Below are positions 27,276 to 37,118 of a DNA stretch of 64,000 nucleotides, piece by piece. Both the position numbers and the translations under genes were made by a program. The stretch covers positions 124,001-188,000 of the forward strand of contig JACKHO010000003.1 of assembly GCA_020638955.1 (NCBI GenBank), read 5' to 3'. The notes below the pieces were generated by a model. It was not told the origin of the DNA, made no database searches, and was given only the letters and a program-made list of their open reading frames with translations. The DNA is from Planctomycetaceae bacterium. GTDB lineage: Bacteria > Planctomycetota > Planctomycetia > Planctomycetales > Planctomycetaceae. Within the stretch, counting starts at the first letter, position 1. Every line of letters starts with the position of its first letter.

Positions 27276-27565
27276 GGTGGCGACAAGCTGAGCTGCGGGA
27301 AATGAACTTTTCCCGCAATTTGAACGGGACGAATACCTGGTCAGGAAACTGCTCCTGAGGGCCGAGAATTCGGAATTGTAGCGAGCAGTGTGGGCGAAGT
27401 TGAGGGCTCGCTTCGGCTGGTTGAATTGGGAATCTTGAGTCCATCTTGACCCAAAAAGAAATTTTGGCGAAATTCCCGGTCCTCGCTGACCGGCGATCTT
27501 CGCCGGTTCGCAAACCTCCCTTCAAAATTCAAGCCAATTTCCCCTCAACGCGACAAGGAAGTCTC

Positions 27566-28684
27566 GTGACCTTGCCTCTACTTTTAACGTTGGCAGCGGC
27601 GCTGCCCGTGGCCGAGGAATCCAGCTCCCCATTCGACGCTGCACTCTCCTATCAAAATCCCTGGGTTGTGCGGGCGCAAAGCCCCGATGCCAGTGGGGAA
27701 ACCATTATCTCCGATCCGTCGATGATGACCGATCCGAATGGTGTCACGACATTCTATCAGCAGACACCCATGGGGACTGATCCGTTCGCACAGTCCTATC
27801 CCGGCCCCATGACTGGTGATCCCTGGGCCAACGGTGGCGTCATGCCATATGCCACGCCGAACCCGGCGTACGGTGTGAACGGCCCCCAGCCTCATCAGTT
27901 TGGTGTGAAGAATTCTGTCGATTTCGGATTTCTTCCAAGTGGCAGCGCAAAAGCTCCGGGGGCAGGCGGAGTCAACATTTTTGCTGTGGACATCGAGTCG
28001 CGTCTGACCCAGCCAATTGGCGGCGCCTGGATTTTCCAGATGGCTCCGCAGGCAAGCTATCGTTCCATTGAAGGTCCCAACTCGACATTAGGAGCGACCA
28101 ATTTGCCCGGAGCGGCCTGGCGGTTGGGAGCAGATTTTGTGCTGCAATCACCATCGATGGGCGGGTGGAGCTTCGAATACGCGTTTAACCCTCGATTGGC
28201 GACGGACTTTGACCATATGTCCGGCGACGCCGTGATGTATGACGGACGTGCTGTTGCCTACTGGACCGTGGGACCACGAGTGACGTGGGTCCTGGGAGCC
28301 CAGTACTGGGACCGCGTTGATGACATTGTCGTTCCGTATGCCGGGGTCATTTGGACACCAAATCAACTTTGGGAGTGGCAGCTCGTCTTCCCGAAACCGC
28401 GAGTCAGCGTCTTCCTGGGAACACCTATGGGCGTGGCGACTTGGATGTATGCGTCCGCAGAATACCATGTTGAAGCCTACGAACTGCGCGATGCCGTGGT
28501 CGGTAACGCTCGTCGTGTGCAGTTTGAAGACTGGCGGGTCATGGGCGGATTCCGCTGGGACACCGGTTGGGTGCAGAGCTTCATTGAAGCTGGTTATGTC
28601 TTTGAGCGAAACATCGAAGAACAGGGGGGCACCAAATACGGCGTCGGTGACGGATTCATTGGCCGCGTCGGATTCCGTTTCTAG
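27566..28684 (+). CDS. Secreted outer-membrane-like protein of unknown function
   Basis: This 372-residue protein begins at GTG 27566, preceded by AAGGAAG five bases upstream, with a signal peptide (TLPLLLTLAAALPVAEE). A longer frame to 27446 has no ribosome site. After a Pro/Tyr/Gly-rich stretch, the second half alternates hydrophobic and polar residues in short strands (GGAWIFQMAPQASYRSIEG, WRLGADFVLQSPSMGGWSFE, VGDGFIGRVGFRF) and ends in Phe, as outer-membrane beta-barrels do. It is probably an exported barrel; substrate or partner is unknown. A clear terminator follows at 28710. Confidence 0.75.
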   Translation: MTLPLLLTLAAALPVAEESSSPFDAALSYQNPWVVRAQSPDASGETIISDPSMMTDPNGVTTFYQQTPMGTDPFAQSYPGPMTGDPWANGGVMPYATPNPAYGVNGPQPHQFGVKNSVDFGFLPSGSAKAPGAGGVNIFAVDIESRLTQPIGGAWIFQMAPQASYRSIEGPNSTLGATNLPGAAWRLGADFVLQSPSMGGWSFEYAFNPRLATDFDHMSGDAVMYDGRAVAYWTVGPRVTWVLGAQYWDRVDDIVVPYAGVIWTPNQLWEWQLVFPKPRVSVFLGTPMGVATWMYASAEYHVEAYELRDAVVGNARRVQFEDWRVMGGFRWDTGWVQSFIEAGYVFERNIEEQGGTKYGVGDGFIGRVGFRF

Positions 28685-29045
28685 TTCACAACTTGACCAA
28701 TTCGATCTGAAAGCCTTGGTGCTGCGTTTTGCAGCGTCAAGGCTTTTTTCTTTCCTTAACTCGGGGCTTACGAGATTTAACTCTGTAACTCTCGTATCGG
28801 TTATGGCGCATCTACGCTGGTAACCCGATTTGCGTTGACCCGACTGATCCGCAGCAACCACGCAACATACGTCGAAAAGCTGGCAAATCGGATGTAAGTT
28901 GTTCGCCACCCGCGGAATTCAAAGATACAATTTCGCGACCGCAACTGCGTGTCAATGGTGTTGGAACGCGCTTCCAACGCGCCCGCAACGTTTCCGAAAG
29001 GCAGCGTTTCTCGTAAGTCTTTGCTCCAGTTGTCGGTGAGTTCCG
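28685..29045. other. 361-bp intergenic region
   Basis: Apart from the terminator at 28710-28749 I see only a short palindrome (TTGGAACGCGCTTCCAA near 28960). No convincing gene is present. Confidence 0.4.
28710..28749 (+). terminator. Rho-independent terminator
   Basis: AAAGCCTTG and GCTGC pair with GCAGC and CAAGGCTTT around a GTTTT loop, and a TTTTTTC run follows directly. It lies 25 bases after the stop of the 27566-28684 gene. Confidence 0.85.
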
Positions 29046-29903
29046 ATGTCTTGTCTTGTTGATTTGCCGTTCGAAGTGCCTCTCGAAATCACCTCAGAAC
29101 CGTATTCGAAGGAATGGTATGCCTCGCTGCGAGCCATTCTCGGGGCCGGTGCGTGTCAACAGCTTGGGATTTATGCAATCCCGGAAGATTTTCTGCTGTC
29201 GGTGGTCATTCCGGTCTATAACGAGCGAAACACCCTGCCGAAATTGCTCGACCGGGTTCGTGAAGTTCCCATCCGAAAGGAAATCGTTCTGATTGACGAC
29301 TGCAGTCAGGACGGCACGACCGATTTGCTGAAGGAGTACGAAACCCGTGAATGGGGCGATCCCATGAACGAAATTCGAGTGCTCTTCCACGAAAAGAATC
29401 AGGGAAAAGGGGCTGCCGTTCGCACCGGCTTTGCCCAGACCAAAGGGGATGCCGTCATCATTCAGGATGCGGATTTGGAATACGATCCCGCCGAGATTCC
29501 CCGTCTTCTTCAGCCCATTGTCGAAGGTCGGGCTGATGTCGTTTATGGCAGTCGTTTCCTCGGTGATCAGCCACACCGCGTGCTGTACTTCTGGCACTAC
29601 CTTGGAAACAAGTTTTTGACACTTCTGTCCAATGCGTTCACCAACCTGAACCTGACGGACATGGAGACCTGCTACAAGCTGTTCAATCGCCGCATCATTG
29701 ACGACATGACACCGAAACTGTGTCAGAACCGTTTTGGAATTGAGCCGGAAATGACGGCCCGTATTTCAAAAATCAAAGAGTGCCGCGTCTTCGAAATGTC
29801 CATCAGCTACAACGGGCGGACGTACGCTCAAGGCAAGAAAATTGGCATTAAAGATGGCTTCCAGGCCTTGTACTGCATTATTCGGTACGGCTTGTTTTCT
29901 TAG
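29046..29903 (+). CDS. Glycosyltransferase family 2 (dolichyl-phosphate-mannose-synthase-like)
   Basis: A 285-residue cytoplasmic glycosyltransferase. An extra N-terminal ~50 residues precede the GT-A fold, which shows [20 protein letters not shown], the nucleotide-binding [17 protein letters not shown], and the metal-binding DxD in [15 protein letters not shown]. Later blocks [28 protein letters not shown] and [13 protein letters not shown] are typical of DPM1-like enzymes that load sugars onto polyprenyl phosphate. No C-terminal membrane helices are present, unlike the DPM1/GtrB subtype with anchors. Its last 26 bases overlap the 3' end of the convergent CBS gene. Donor and acceptor are unknown. 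Confidence 0.9.
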   Translation: MSCLVDLPFEVPLEITSEPYSKEWYASLRAILGAGACQQLGIYAIPEDFLLSVVIPVYNERNTLPKLLDRVREVPIRKEIVLIDDCSQDGTTDLLKEYETREWGDPMNEIRVLFHEKNQGKGAAVRTGFAQTKGDAVIIQDADLEYDPAEIPRLLQPIVEGRADVVYGSRFLGDQPHRVLYFWHYLGNKFLTLLSNAFTNLNLTDMETCYKLFNRRIIDDMTPKLCQNRFGIEPEMTARISKIKECRVFEMSISYNGRTYAQGKKIGIKDGFQALYCIIRYGLFS

Positions 29904-30348
29904 CGGCGTGATAATGCGAGAAGGCCAGGAACTGAGGCCGGGGAACTTGCCAGCGCATCTGCGGGACACGTAATTCCGGGGCCATGAGATGCCTCAAGAC
30001 GACGCGACGGGTAACGACGCCTAACACTCTCTTTTCGGATACGACCGGCAAGCTGCGATGCACATTCAGCCGCAGCAATTGCGCTGCTTGAACGAGTGTG
30101 TCTTCGGGACGAAGAATGTATGAAACCGTCGTCGCCCTTGAGGCGGCCGTCAAATCTTCGAACGGCTCAGAGAGCTGTGTCCGCAGGAGAACGTAATCAG
30201 GTAGCACTCCGATGAGATGGTCGTGCTCGTTCACGACGAAGAGTTCGGGCACCTTGAACTTGAGCAGAATACGGGCGGCGTCAGTGAGAGCCATATCGCT
30301 CTGAACGCGGAGAACGTCCCGTATCATGACCTGCTCAACATTCACCAT
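29878..30348 (-). CDS. CBS-domain protein
   Basis: A 156-residue protein consisting of a tandem CBS pair: [20 protein letters not shown] ... [14 protein letters not shown] and [17 protein letters not shown] ... [17 protein letters not shown]. Such pairs bind adenine nucleotides and usually regulate a partner. The ATG at 30348 has a GGGAG Shine-Dalgarno sequence five bases upstream; the GTG at 30354 overlaps that site and is less likely. The final ~35 residues are basic and probably disordered. It converges on and overlaps the GT2 gene by 26 bp. Which protein it regulates is unknown. Confidence 0.88.
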   Translation of the reverse strand: MVNVEQVMIRDVLRVQSDMALTDAARILLKFKVPELFVVNEHDHLIGVLPDYVLLRTQLSEPFEDLTAASRATTVSYILRPEDTLVQAAQLLRLNVHRSLPVVSEKRVLGVVTRRVVLRHLMAPELRVPQMRWQVPRPQFLAFSHYHAAKKTSRTE

Positions 30349-30684
30349 AGCCACTCCCTATGGGCCCCAAATGCGTCAATAGGTCAGGCATCGGCAATGG
30401 TTTATCTACGTCGCAAGGTGTTTTTCGTACCTGCTGCAGAATCCCCTGATTTACCATCATGAGGGGCTGAAATTTCAGTTTGACCAGACCTGAATTCGCA
30501 AGGTCGGTGTGAATCCCCCACTTTACGCAATCGGCACATCACGAACCCGGCAACTCGTGCAGGATCGATACGATTCCGACATCCGATATCGAAAGACAGT
30601 GGATTGTTCTCACGGAATGACAGCGTGCCGGGGAACCACTTCACACTTGGGTGCTCTGCTGTCTCTCAACCGATTCAAGAAACC
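30349..30684. other. 336-bp divergent intergenic region
   Basis: It separates the minus-strand CBS gene from the plus-strand secreted hypothetical. I find no convincing promoter, repeat or small gene in it. Confidence 0.35.
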
Positions 30685-31677
30685 ATGATCCTGCACACTT
30701 CCCGACTTTCCGGGCTTTGGAAGATTGTCCTGCTCCTGTCGACTCCGGTCTTTGCGTTCTCGTCACTGAGCTATGGTCAGGTTATTCCAGGGACGGGAGA
30801 AGTCCTTGTCACGGACGACTTCGAAGATTCCTCCTGGGAGTTCAACATGAACTGGCCCAAGAGCAGCAAAGAAGAGGACGAGCAGGTTCGGTACCCACTG
30901 GGACGCAGCACCAACGGCATGTGGACGGAGGGCCCGAAGCGTGGCTTCCCGGACACTGTGAAATGGGTCGAAACTCCTGCCGGCGGACTGAGCGGAAGTA
31001 ACGGCGCGTTGTACATGCGGAGCCGCGACACGGGAATTCCCGGGCGTCCCGGATTCAAGCAGGCCCAGGACGACTTCGTGCTGTCCGGTCGTTCACTCTC
31101 TCCGAGCTACTATCCCAACTACACAGTTCGTGTTTACATTCCTGAGTGGGATCAATGGGAACAGCGGCCCGGTGTTTCGTTCGGCATTCGTGCTGGCCTG
31201 CAGGGACCACAAACGAAAGAACGCGAAGTAAAAGGTGTGCGGTTCTTTGGCCGACGCAACAAGGTGACCACGGAAATGGAACCGTTCTACCCCGGATTCT
31301 TCCTGCAGTTCTTCCCCGAGAACGACCCGAACAACCCCATGAAGAAGGCACACGCGCTCATTCTCATTCGGGCCGATCACAACGGCCATGAAGTGGCTGG
31401 ACCTCGCATTATGGAATCGGGCTGGTGGACGTTCGGAATGACACTCAGTCCAGACGGACAGTGCCACTACTACGCTCACCCTGGCGTCGAAGAATTCACA
31501 GCGGCCGACCACCTCTATTCGTCGATCCCCTACACCATCCGTGCTACGGCGTTTAACACCGTATTCTTCAACATTTGCTCCGGCGATGATGGCAGAACGT
31601 GGTCGACACCTTGGATTATCGATGATCCGAAAATCTACTACGTGAAGAGTGGCACGCTCCGCGAAGCCCGCCGCTAA
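30685..31677 (+). CDS. Secreted hypothetical protein, planctomycete type
   Basis: This 330-residue exported protein starts at ATG 30685 with a signal peptide (LWKIVLLLSTPVFAFSSLSY, cleavage before GQVIPG). The body begins VLVTDDFEDSSWEFNMNWP, a form typical of laminin-G/concanavalin-like jelly-roll proteins, and continues with beta-rich blocks YPNYTVRVYIPEWDQWEQRP, RIMESGWWTFGMTLSPDG, CHYYAHPGVEEF and WSTPWIIDDPKIYYV. It is likely a secreted beta-sandwich domain that could bind carbohydrate. I see no catalytic signature. The gene is isolated. Confidence 0.7.
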   Translation: MILHTSRLSGLWKIVLLLSTPVFAFSSLSYGQVIPGTGEVLVTDDFEDSSWEFNMNWPKSSKEEDEQVRYPLGRSTNGMWTEGPKRGFPDTVKWVETPAGGLSGSNGALYMRSRDTGIPGRPGFKQAQDDFVLSGRSLSPSYYPNYTVRVYIPEWDQWEQRPGVSFGIRAGLQGPQTKEREVKGVRFFGRRNKVTTEMEPFYPGFFLQFFPENDPNNPMKKAHALILIRADHNGHEVAGPRIMESGWWTFGMTLSPDGQCHYYAHPGVEEFTAADHLYSSIPYTIRATAFNTVFFNICSGDDGRTWSTPWIIDDPKIYYVKSGTLREARR

Positions 31678-31689
31678 CCTGAATTATTC

Positions 31690-31829
31690 GTAGGGTGGGT
31701 GCAGTCCGCGTCAATTAGATTGGTGCGTTTCGCAAGTCACTCAACCCGAAAAACAGGGTGTCAGTTTTATGGCGGGTCATTCGCGGGCGTAACCCACCAT
31801 AATACGGTGACTTGCTGCACACACCCTAC
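31690..31829. mobile_element. MITE-like element with 15-bp terminal inverted repeats
   Basis: A 140-base stretch has GTAGGGTGGGTGCAG at its left end and CTGCACACACCCTAC at its right; these are inverted repeats with 14 of 15 matches. Inside is a second AACCCACC block. No ORF and no clear target-site duplication are present. It looks like a small non-autonomous element or a repeat palindrome; no matching transposase is in the window. Confidence 0.5.
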
Positions 31830-31879
31830 AAATCTCATCAACAATCCGGGCTAACAGATCGCGCTGAGTACTGAATCCC

Positions 31880-31920
31880 GCCCGCATCATGGATGAATTG
31901 TCATCGATGGTGCGGGCTTC
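31880..31920 (+). terminator. Possible terminator hairpin
   Basis: A 17-base arm GCCCGCATCATGGATGA pairs with TCATCGATGGTGCGGGC (one G-T pair, one mismatch) around ATTG, followed only by TTCTATAT. It lies 200 bases after the secreted hypothetical gene and 35 before the kinase stop on the other strand. The T-run is weak. Confidence 0.35.
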
Positions 31921-31954
31921 TATATGTACGAACCCTGTGTCACGACGCGAAGCG

Positions 31955-34900
31955 TCAGAAGTCGGGGCGAACTCGTTCGGGGGGCCGATTCGAGGGGGCT
32001 CCCGCCGAATTGGCTTTCGCTAGAGAATCTGTCGGGCCAATCGGTAACCGAATGCCAATCGGTCCACCATCAGGTGCCCAGTTCGCTGCATCGCAGGCGG
32101 GCTGCAACGTGACAGACTCCGCCGTCAGCTCTTGTAACTCCGGAAGTGACTGTGCCAGTAACACGCGTCGCTGGGTGCTGATGGCGTCGAGAATCTGTCC
32201 AGGCCGCAGAGATTCCCGCGCGGCAGTGAATGACACTGTCGAGTTCTCGCCTATAACCCGCTGCCATTGTGCGAACTGAGGAGAGAATCCGCAGTCCGTT
32301 TCCCACCAGTCGAGTTGCTGTCCCTTCGACACTTCGTTCGATGTGGCCAACACGGATGTCAACGCCTTCTGACCTGTCGGCAGAAACAGACACTCTCTGG
32401 AAAAGATTCGCACGTGGACGTCTTCCGGGAGATTACTCGCAGCCACGACAGACTGGGCAAGTGAAGTGCAGCGGAACAGGGAGAATTCCGTCGCTGGTCT
32501 GGCCACAACGGAATGCTCGTTACATTGCAGTACGTTAGTGGATGTTGCCAGCAGTGAATTGATGCATTCCAGATTCACTCCGCGTGCCCCCAGATCGACC
32601 AGCGCCTGCTCACCTTTCAGCAGTGACTGATTGACAACGAGCGTCAGGAGTTCACTTTGGTCGTTGACGACTGCGATGAGCGGCTGACGTGCGTTTTTCC
32701 GATCTGAGATCATTTCGCACTGCTCAATAAGTGCGTTGGAGTCCGTGAGTCGCAGCAGTGTCTGGGGATACTGCCGCTGGCCAGCGTCGGGCAGTTTCAT
32801 GCGGGCATTCACTAGTTCCAAATGCCCAGCAACAACATCGAACCAGACGTCGCTCGCTGAATCACCTTCTGGTTGAAGGGTCAGTGGGCGTCCCTCCGAT
32901 TGTTCAAACTCGATTCTCAACCGCTTTCCCTGCAGTTGAACGCTTGGCAGAATTCTCAGTCCAGATCCAAAGCAGACGACAGTCGAACCATTAGGGCATT
33001 GCGGCCCGTTTAGGAACTCGTTGAACTGTGCTGCGCGTCTGAGATCGAAACGGATGGTGGACTTCGCCGCCGTGGTTAATTCAAAGTCGTTCGGGAGACG
33101 TCGTCGGTGCGACGCCGCGTGAATTCGGACATGAACGCCTTCGTCGACTCGCGCAACCGTTTCCGGTTGGATTCCGAAGTAGGGGGCACCGTTGGCCCGC
33201 ACATCGACGGCGGGCAGAACTCGCTGCACAGCAATGTCGGGGTTGTGAAAGTCTTCTCCGTCAACTGCCGCTGGAAGTTGGCGGACGGCTTCTTCCGGAA
33301 GCGGTCGTTTCCAGAATTGCCGCCACGCCGCCACGTTGTCGACGGTCTCGTCATCGACTCGCGTTAAGTGGCCGCAGTTCAGCAGTCGCAGGTGTTCGTA
33401 CTCCAGTTGTGTTGCATCAACCGCAGGATGTTCGAGGTCTGCACCGTCGGAGAGCGGCCAGTTGTGGAAACTAATGAACGCAGCATTCGATTTCGTGCCG
33501 AGGCATATAGAACGTCGCAATCGCAATTCTACGGGAATGGGTGTTTCATTTGGCGTACCGTCAAACTGGAACACTCCCTCGGCACCATACATGGAGCAAC
33601 TGAGCATTCCAATTCGCCGCGCCGACTCTTTGGCAATGACGCTCTGCTGTCCCTCTCCGTTGCTCATGCGAACAACCGGAAAGGCTGTCGATGTCAGCAG
33701 GCAGTTGCCGCACAGCACGTCACAGTCATCCGCCTGGACTGAAATTGTTGTCAGGGGGCCGAGTGTACTGCAGTTCTCCAGCAGGACGCGATTGTTGTTC
33801 ACCGAGCGTCCATGCACGCGCAGGGCATTCACTTGCGTTGTCGATGCGGTCTCAACACTGGCGACAACGGACCAGGAACTGTTGTGAGCGACGAGGTCGG
33901 AGTCGTGCAGATCGATCAAATTCCATTCCTTGGATTCAGCCACGGAATTCTGATGGTCAACAAAGACAACATGGATGTTCTCCAGGTGAAGACGTCCTCG
34001 GTCGATGCTTAGCCAGTGGGCTGCCTCGGAGTCCACGTCGACCAGCAGGATTGTTCCGGTCCCTTCCAAACCTCGGAGAATGACGTCGCGAGGGAGTGCG
34101 CTGTTGTTGGCTCCAAATTCCAGAGGTCCCGTCCGGTATGGGCCTGATGACGTGAACTCGAAAGTAATGGATTCGTTGCCGATGTCTTTTGCCGCAGCCG
34201 GGAGGCTCCGGTAGCTTCCCGGGGTCTGCCCGTGTCGGTCGACGAGTCGTACCGGCGTACCTCCCGTAGCGGGCCGCATCCATTCTTCTCGCAGCCATGC
34301 GGGAACAAGCCGCGACAAGAAATCATTTTGCCTGTTTTCAGCGTCGTCGAGGCCCGGGAAATTGATCAGTTCAACGGTCGCGGAGTCTGCCGGTTCCACC
34401 GTGACGAACTCAGGGGCAACATCCGGGGGCGGAATGTCTTCTTCGACTCCCTCGACCTGCTCAGGAGTCACCTGAACTTCCTGCACCGACTCCAGCACCT
34501 CGGGCTGAGGGGATCCCGCAGACGCCAACCACCAAATGACCAGACCAATGACGACGACGGCAACCAGCACCCAACCCAGCCGGTTCCAGTCCAGTTGAAT
34601 CCCTGGCCCACCCGAGTAGTTCTGCTTCTGTGGCAGCGGCACCTCACCTGAAGAGCGACTGGCCGGCGTGCGTCGCTTTTCCCTGCTCGAGCTCTCACCC
34701 ACCGGCGAACTCCCTGTTGCTCCAACACCGGGATTCGAACCTTGCGAAGTCTTCTGCTTCGCGGGCATGCGTCGCGACGGGTTTGGCTTCTTCCTCTTGG
34801 ATAGTGCCGTCGCCGAGGAATCTTCCAATTCCTCGGGCATGGTCACTTCCACGTCCGCATGTGTCGTCGGACTTTCCAGCGTTTGGACGGAGAGTGGCGT

Positions 34901-35872
34901 TTGATTTGTGTCGTTGAGAACAAAATCGCCAGAGTCACTGAAAGTCGACGCTTCGGACGCCAGCGCGGCGAGCAAATCGGATGAAACTTCGCGGCGCGTT
35001 AAATTGGCTTCCGCCAAGTCGACCAGGAGTTCCGCCGGAGTCTGGTAACGCTCTTCGGGCTTTTTGGCCATCATGCGCTGGATGACGGCCACGACGCCAG
35101 GCGGAATGCTGGGGTTAAACTCACGCGGATCGGGAACTGGTTCCACAGCATGAGCCCGCAACTTGTTTGTAATTCCACTACCGGGATAGGGGATGCGATT
35201 GGTTAGCATGTGAAACCAACTGCAGCCCAACGAGTAGATGTCACTTCGAATGTCCGCGGAACGACTGTCACGGGCCTGTTCTGGCGACATGTAATCGACC
35301 GTACCGACCGTCGTTCCCGCCCGAGTGATGGATGAGTCAAGTTCTTCATCCATGAAGCGGGCCAGCCCCATGTCGGCCAGTTTCACTGTGCCATCGGACT
35401 TAATCATGATATTCGATGGTTTAATATCACGATGCACAATGTTCTTGCTGTGCGCGTGTTCCAGAGCCGTAGCGACCTGCCGAATGATGTCGACCGACCG
35501 CCTCACGGGTAGTACCCCCCGTTTTTTCATCCACTGTAAAATGTCGATGCCGTCGACGTATTCCAGCGCGAGGTACAAATAGCCCTCAATTTCTCCCGAT
35601 TCATACACGGCAATAATATTGCGGTGTTGCAGATGGGCAGCTGTCTGGCCTTCAGACTCAAATCGCTTGACTAGCAGAGGATTCGACTCGCGGTCCTTGC
35701 TGAGGACCTTGAGGGCGACCGTACGTTTCAGATCCCGGTCGATGCCGAGGTACACCGTCCCCATGCCGCCCGCACCCAGCTTCTTCTGGATGTCGTATTT
35801 ACCGAACGCCAGTGGGATGGAAGCCCCTGACGACTTCGACGCATCACCGGAGTTGGGGGGCTCGTTGCTCAT
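31955..35872 (-). CDS. Transmembrane serine/threonine protein kinase with large extracytoplasmic domain
   Basis: A 1305-residue protein. Residues ~24-290 are a Hanks-type kinase: Gly-loop LGAGGMGTVYLG, Lys55 in VALKVL, catalytic HRDIKPSN (Asp149), and the metal-binding site DMGLARF where DFG is usual (Asp167 retained). A Ser/Pro/Lys-rich linker to ~430 precedes one membrane helix (433-451, WVLVAVVVIGLVIWWLA). The remaining ~850 residues are outside the membrane and rich in repeated short strands with Asn/Cys turns (LHLENIHVVFVDHQN, LVAHNSSWSVV, LLENCSTLG, LVNARMKLP, LIEQCEMIS), suggesting a right-handed parallel beta-helix. It probably senses an external ligand or glycan. The gene is monocistronic and ATG 35872 is the start. 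Substrates are unknown. Confidence 0.9.
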   Translation of the reverse strand: MSNEPPNSGDASKSSGASIPLAFGKYDIQKKLGAGGMGTVYLGIDRDLKRTVALKVLSKDRESNPLLVKRFESEGQTAAHLQHRNIIAVYESGEIEGYLYLALEYVDGIDILQWMKKRGVLPVRRSVDIIRQVATALEHAHSKNIVHRDIKPSNIMIKSDGTVKLADMGLARFMDEELDSSITRAGTTVGTVDYMSPEQARDSRSADIRSDIYSLGCSWFHMLTNRIPYPGSGITNKLRAHAVEPVPDPREFNPSIPPGVVAVIQRMMAKKPEERYQTPAELLVDLAEANLTRREVSSDLLAALASEASTFSDSGDFVLNDTNQTPLSVQTLESPTTHADVEVTMPEELEDSSATALSKRKKPNPSRRMPAKQKTSQGSNPGVGATGSSPVGESSSREKRRTPASRSSGEVPLPQKQNYSGGPGIQLDWNRLGWVLVAVVVIGLVIWWLASAGSPQPEVLESVQEVQVTPEQVEGVEEDIPPPDVAPEFVTVEPADSATVELINFPGLDDAENRQNDFLSRLVPAWLREEWMRPATGGTPVRLVDRHGQTPGSYRSLPAAAKDIGNESITFEFTSSGPYRTGPLEFGANNSALPRDVILRGLEGTGTILLVDVDSEAAHWLSIDRGRLHLENIHVVFVDHQNSVAESKEWNLIDLHDSDLVAHNSSWSVVASVETASTTQVNALRVHGRSVNNNRVLLENCSTLGPLTTISVQADDCDVLCGNCLLTSTAFPVVRMSNGEGQQSVIAKESARRIGMLSCSMYGAEGVFQFDGTPNETPIPVELRLRRSICLGTKSNAAFISFHNWPLSDGADLEHPAVDATQLEYEHLRLLNCGHLTRVDDETVDNVAAWRQFWKRPLPEEAVRQLPAAVDGEDFHNPDIAVQRVLPAVDVRANGAPYFGIQPETVARVDEGVHVRIHAASHRRRLPNDFELTTAAKSTIRFDLRRAAQFNEFLNGPQCPNGSTVVCFGSGLRILPSVQLQGKRLRIEFEQSEGRPLTLQPEGDSASDVWFDVVAGHLELVNARMKLPDAGQRQYPQTLLRLTDSNALIEQCEMISDRKNARQPLIAVVNDQSELLTLVVNQSLLKGEQALVDLGARGVNLECINSLLATSTNVLQCNEHSVVARPATEFSLFRCTSLAQSVVAASNLPEDVHVRIFSRECLFLPTGQKALTSVLATSNEVSKGQQLDWWETDCGFSPQFAQWQRVIGENSTVSFTAARESLRPGQILDAISTQRRVLLAQSLPELQELTAESVTLQPACDAANWAPDGGPIGIRLPIGPTDSLAKANSAGAPSNRPPERVRPDF

Positions 35873-36033
35873 TCAACAGTCATAATTCGAAGACCCGACG
35901 ACTTGCGATGTTTCATCACAACTGTAGCTTACGTCATCGAACTGGCGTTGGGAAACCGCAAGATGTTAAGACGTACGGGTTCAGCACAGATTTAGCCGCT
36001 TTCGTTGGCACCAACCTGGGACCTTCCTGATGA

Positions 36034-37107
36034 TCAGCCGTAGGTGCCAATGGCGGTTGCCGACTCTGTTACCGTTGTGCTGAGAATGTCGCGAATAGCC
36101 TCGGCGGCGACAATCACGTCAGCCTCACTAACATCCAGGTGGGTGCAAGCTCGGAGTCGCTGCGGGCCGCCAGCAGGGTTAATATGAACGCCACGTTCCT
36201 TCAAAAGGTGCGAAAACTGGGCCGCCGTTCCCCAGGCTGCGTCGACTTCAAAAAAGACCAAATTCGTTTCCACCCGTTCCAGGTCGACGCGGATGCTGTC
36301 GAGTTCCGCCAATCGCTCTGCAAAAAGTCGCGCGTTGGCATGATCATCCACCAGTCGCTCCACGTGGTGTTCCAGAGCGTGAATCGCAGCGGCGGCCACA
36401 ATCCCGGCCTGTCGCAATGCGCCACCAAACAGCTTTCGCGCCCGGCGGGCCCGGGCGATGTCCTCCGCAGTTCCAACGAGGGCCGAGCCCATAGGACAGC
36501 CCAGCCCCTTTGAAAAGCAAATGGAGACCGTGTCGACATGTGAAACGAGTTCGGCGACGTCGTATCCTTGGGCTGCACAGGCATTGAACAGCCGCGCACC
36601 GTCCAGGTGGACCTTCATGTCATGCTCATGAGCCCATTGGCAAATGTCGGCGAATTGCTGCAGGGAATATGTCCGACCACCGCCAAGGTTGGTCGAATTT
36701 TCAAGGCACAACAGGCGAGTCGGTGAAAAGTGTTGATTCGGTGGTCGCAGCTGACCTTTCACATCATCAACGCTGAGCAGTCCGCCATCCCCTTGAACGT
36801 AACGGCAACTCACTCCGCTGAGCACTGCCGGCGCGCCCCCCTCATAGTTCGCAATGTGTCCAGTCGACTCGATGAGGAGTTCATCACCGGTACGGCAATG
36901 AGTCCAGACGCCCATTTGATTCGACTGCGTTCCACTGCAGGCAAACACAGCCGCCTCTTTGCCGAGTCGCTCGGCAACCATTTGTTCCAGTCGGTTGACG
37001 GTCGGATCTTCACCCACCATGTCGTCGCCACAGACAGCGTTGGCAATGGCCTGACGCATGGCGGGCGTGGGCTGTGTGAATGTGTCGCTACGAAGTTCAA
37101 CAGGCAT
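36034..37107 (-). CDS. Low-specificity threonine aldolase / beta-eliminating lyase family
   Basis: This PLP enzyme cleaves threonine or allo-threonine to glycine and acetaldehyde. The 357-residue protein shows LRSDTFTQPTPAMRQAI, GDDMVGEDPTVNRLE, FACSGTQSNQMG, LDGARLFNA and the PLP-lysine site SICFSKGLGCPMGS, followed by RRARKLFGGALRQAG. Length matches the family (~340-360). It starts 11 bp after the stop of the PSD1-type gene (37119-39638) on the same strand, so the two are probably one transcript although functionally unrelated. Confidence 0.93.
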   Translation of the reverse strand: MPVELRSDTFTQPTPAMRQAIANAVCGDDMVGEDPTVNRLEQMVAERLGKEAAVFACSGTQSNQMGVWTHCRTGDELLIESTGHIANYEGGAPAVLSGVSCRYVQGDGGLLSVDDVKGQLRPPNQHFSPTRLLCLENSTNLGGGRTYSLQQFADICQWAHEHDMKVHLDGARLFNACAAQGYDVAELVSHVDTVSICFSKGLGCPMGSALVGTAEDIARARRARKLFGGALRQAGIVAAAAIHALEHHVERLVDDHANARLFAERLAELDSIRVDLERVETNLVFFEVDAAWGTAAQFSHLLKERGVHINPAGGPQRLRACTHLDVSEADVIVAAEAIRDILSTTVTESATAIGTYG

Positions 37108-37118
37108 TGTGAAACAGC

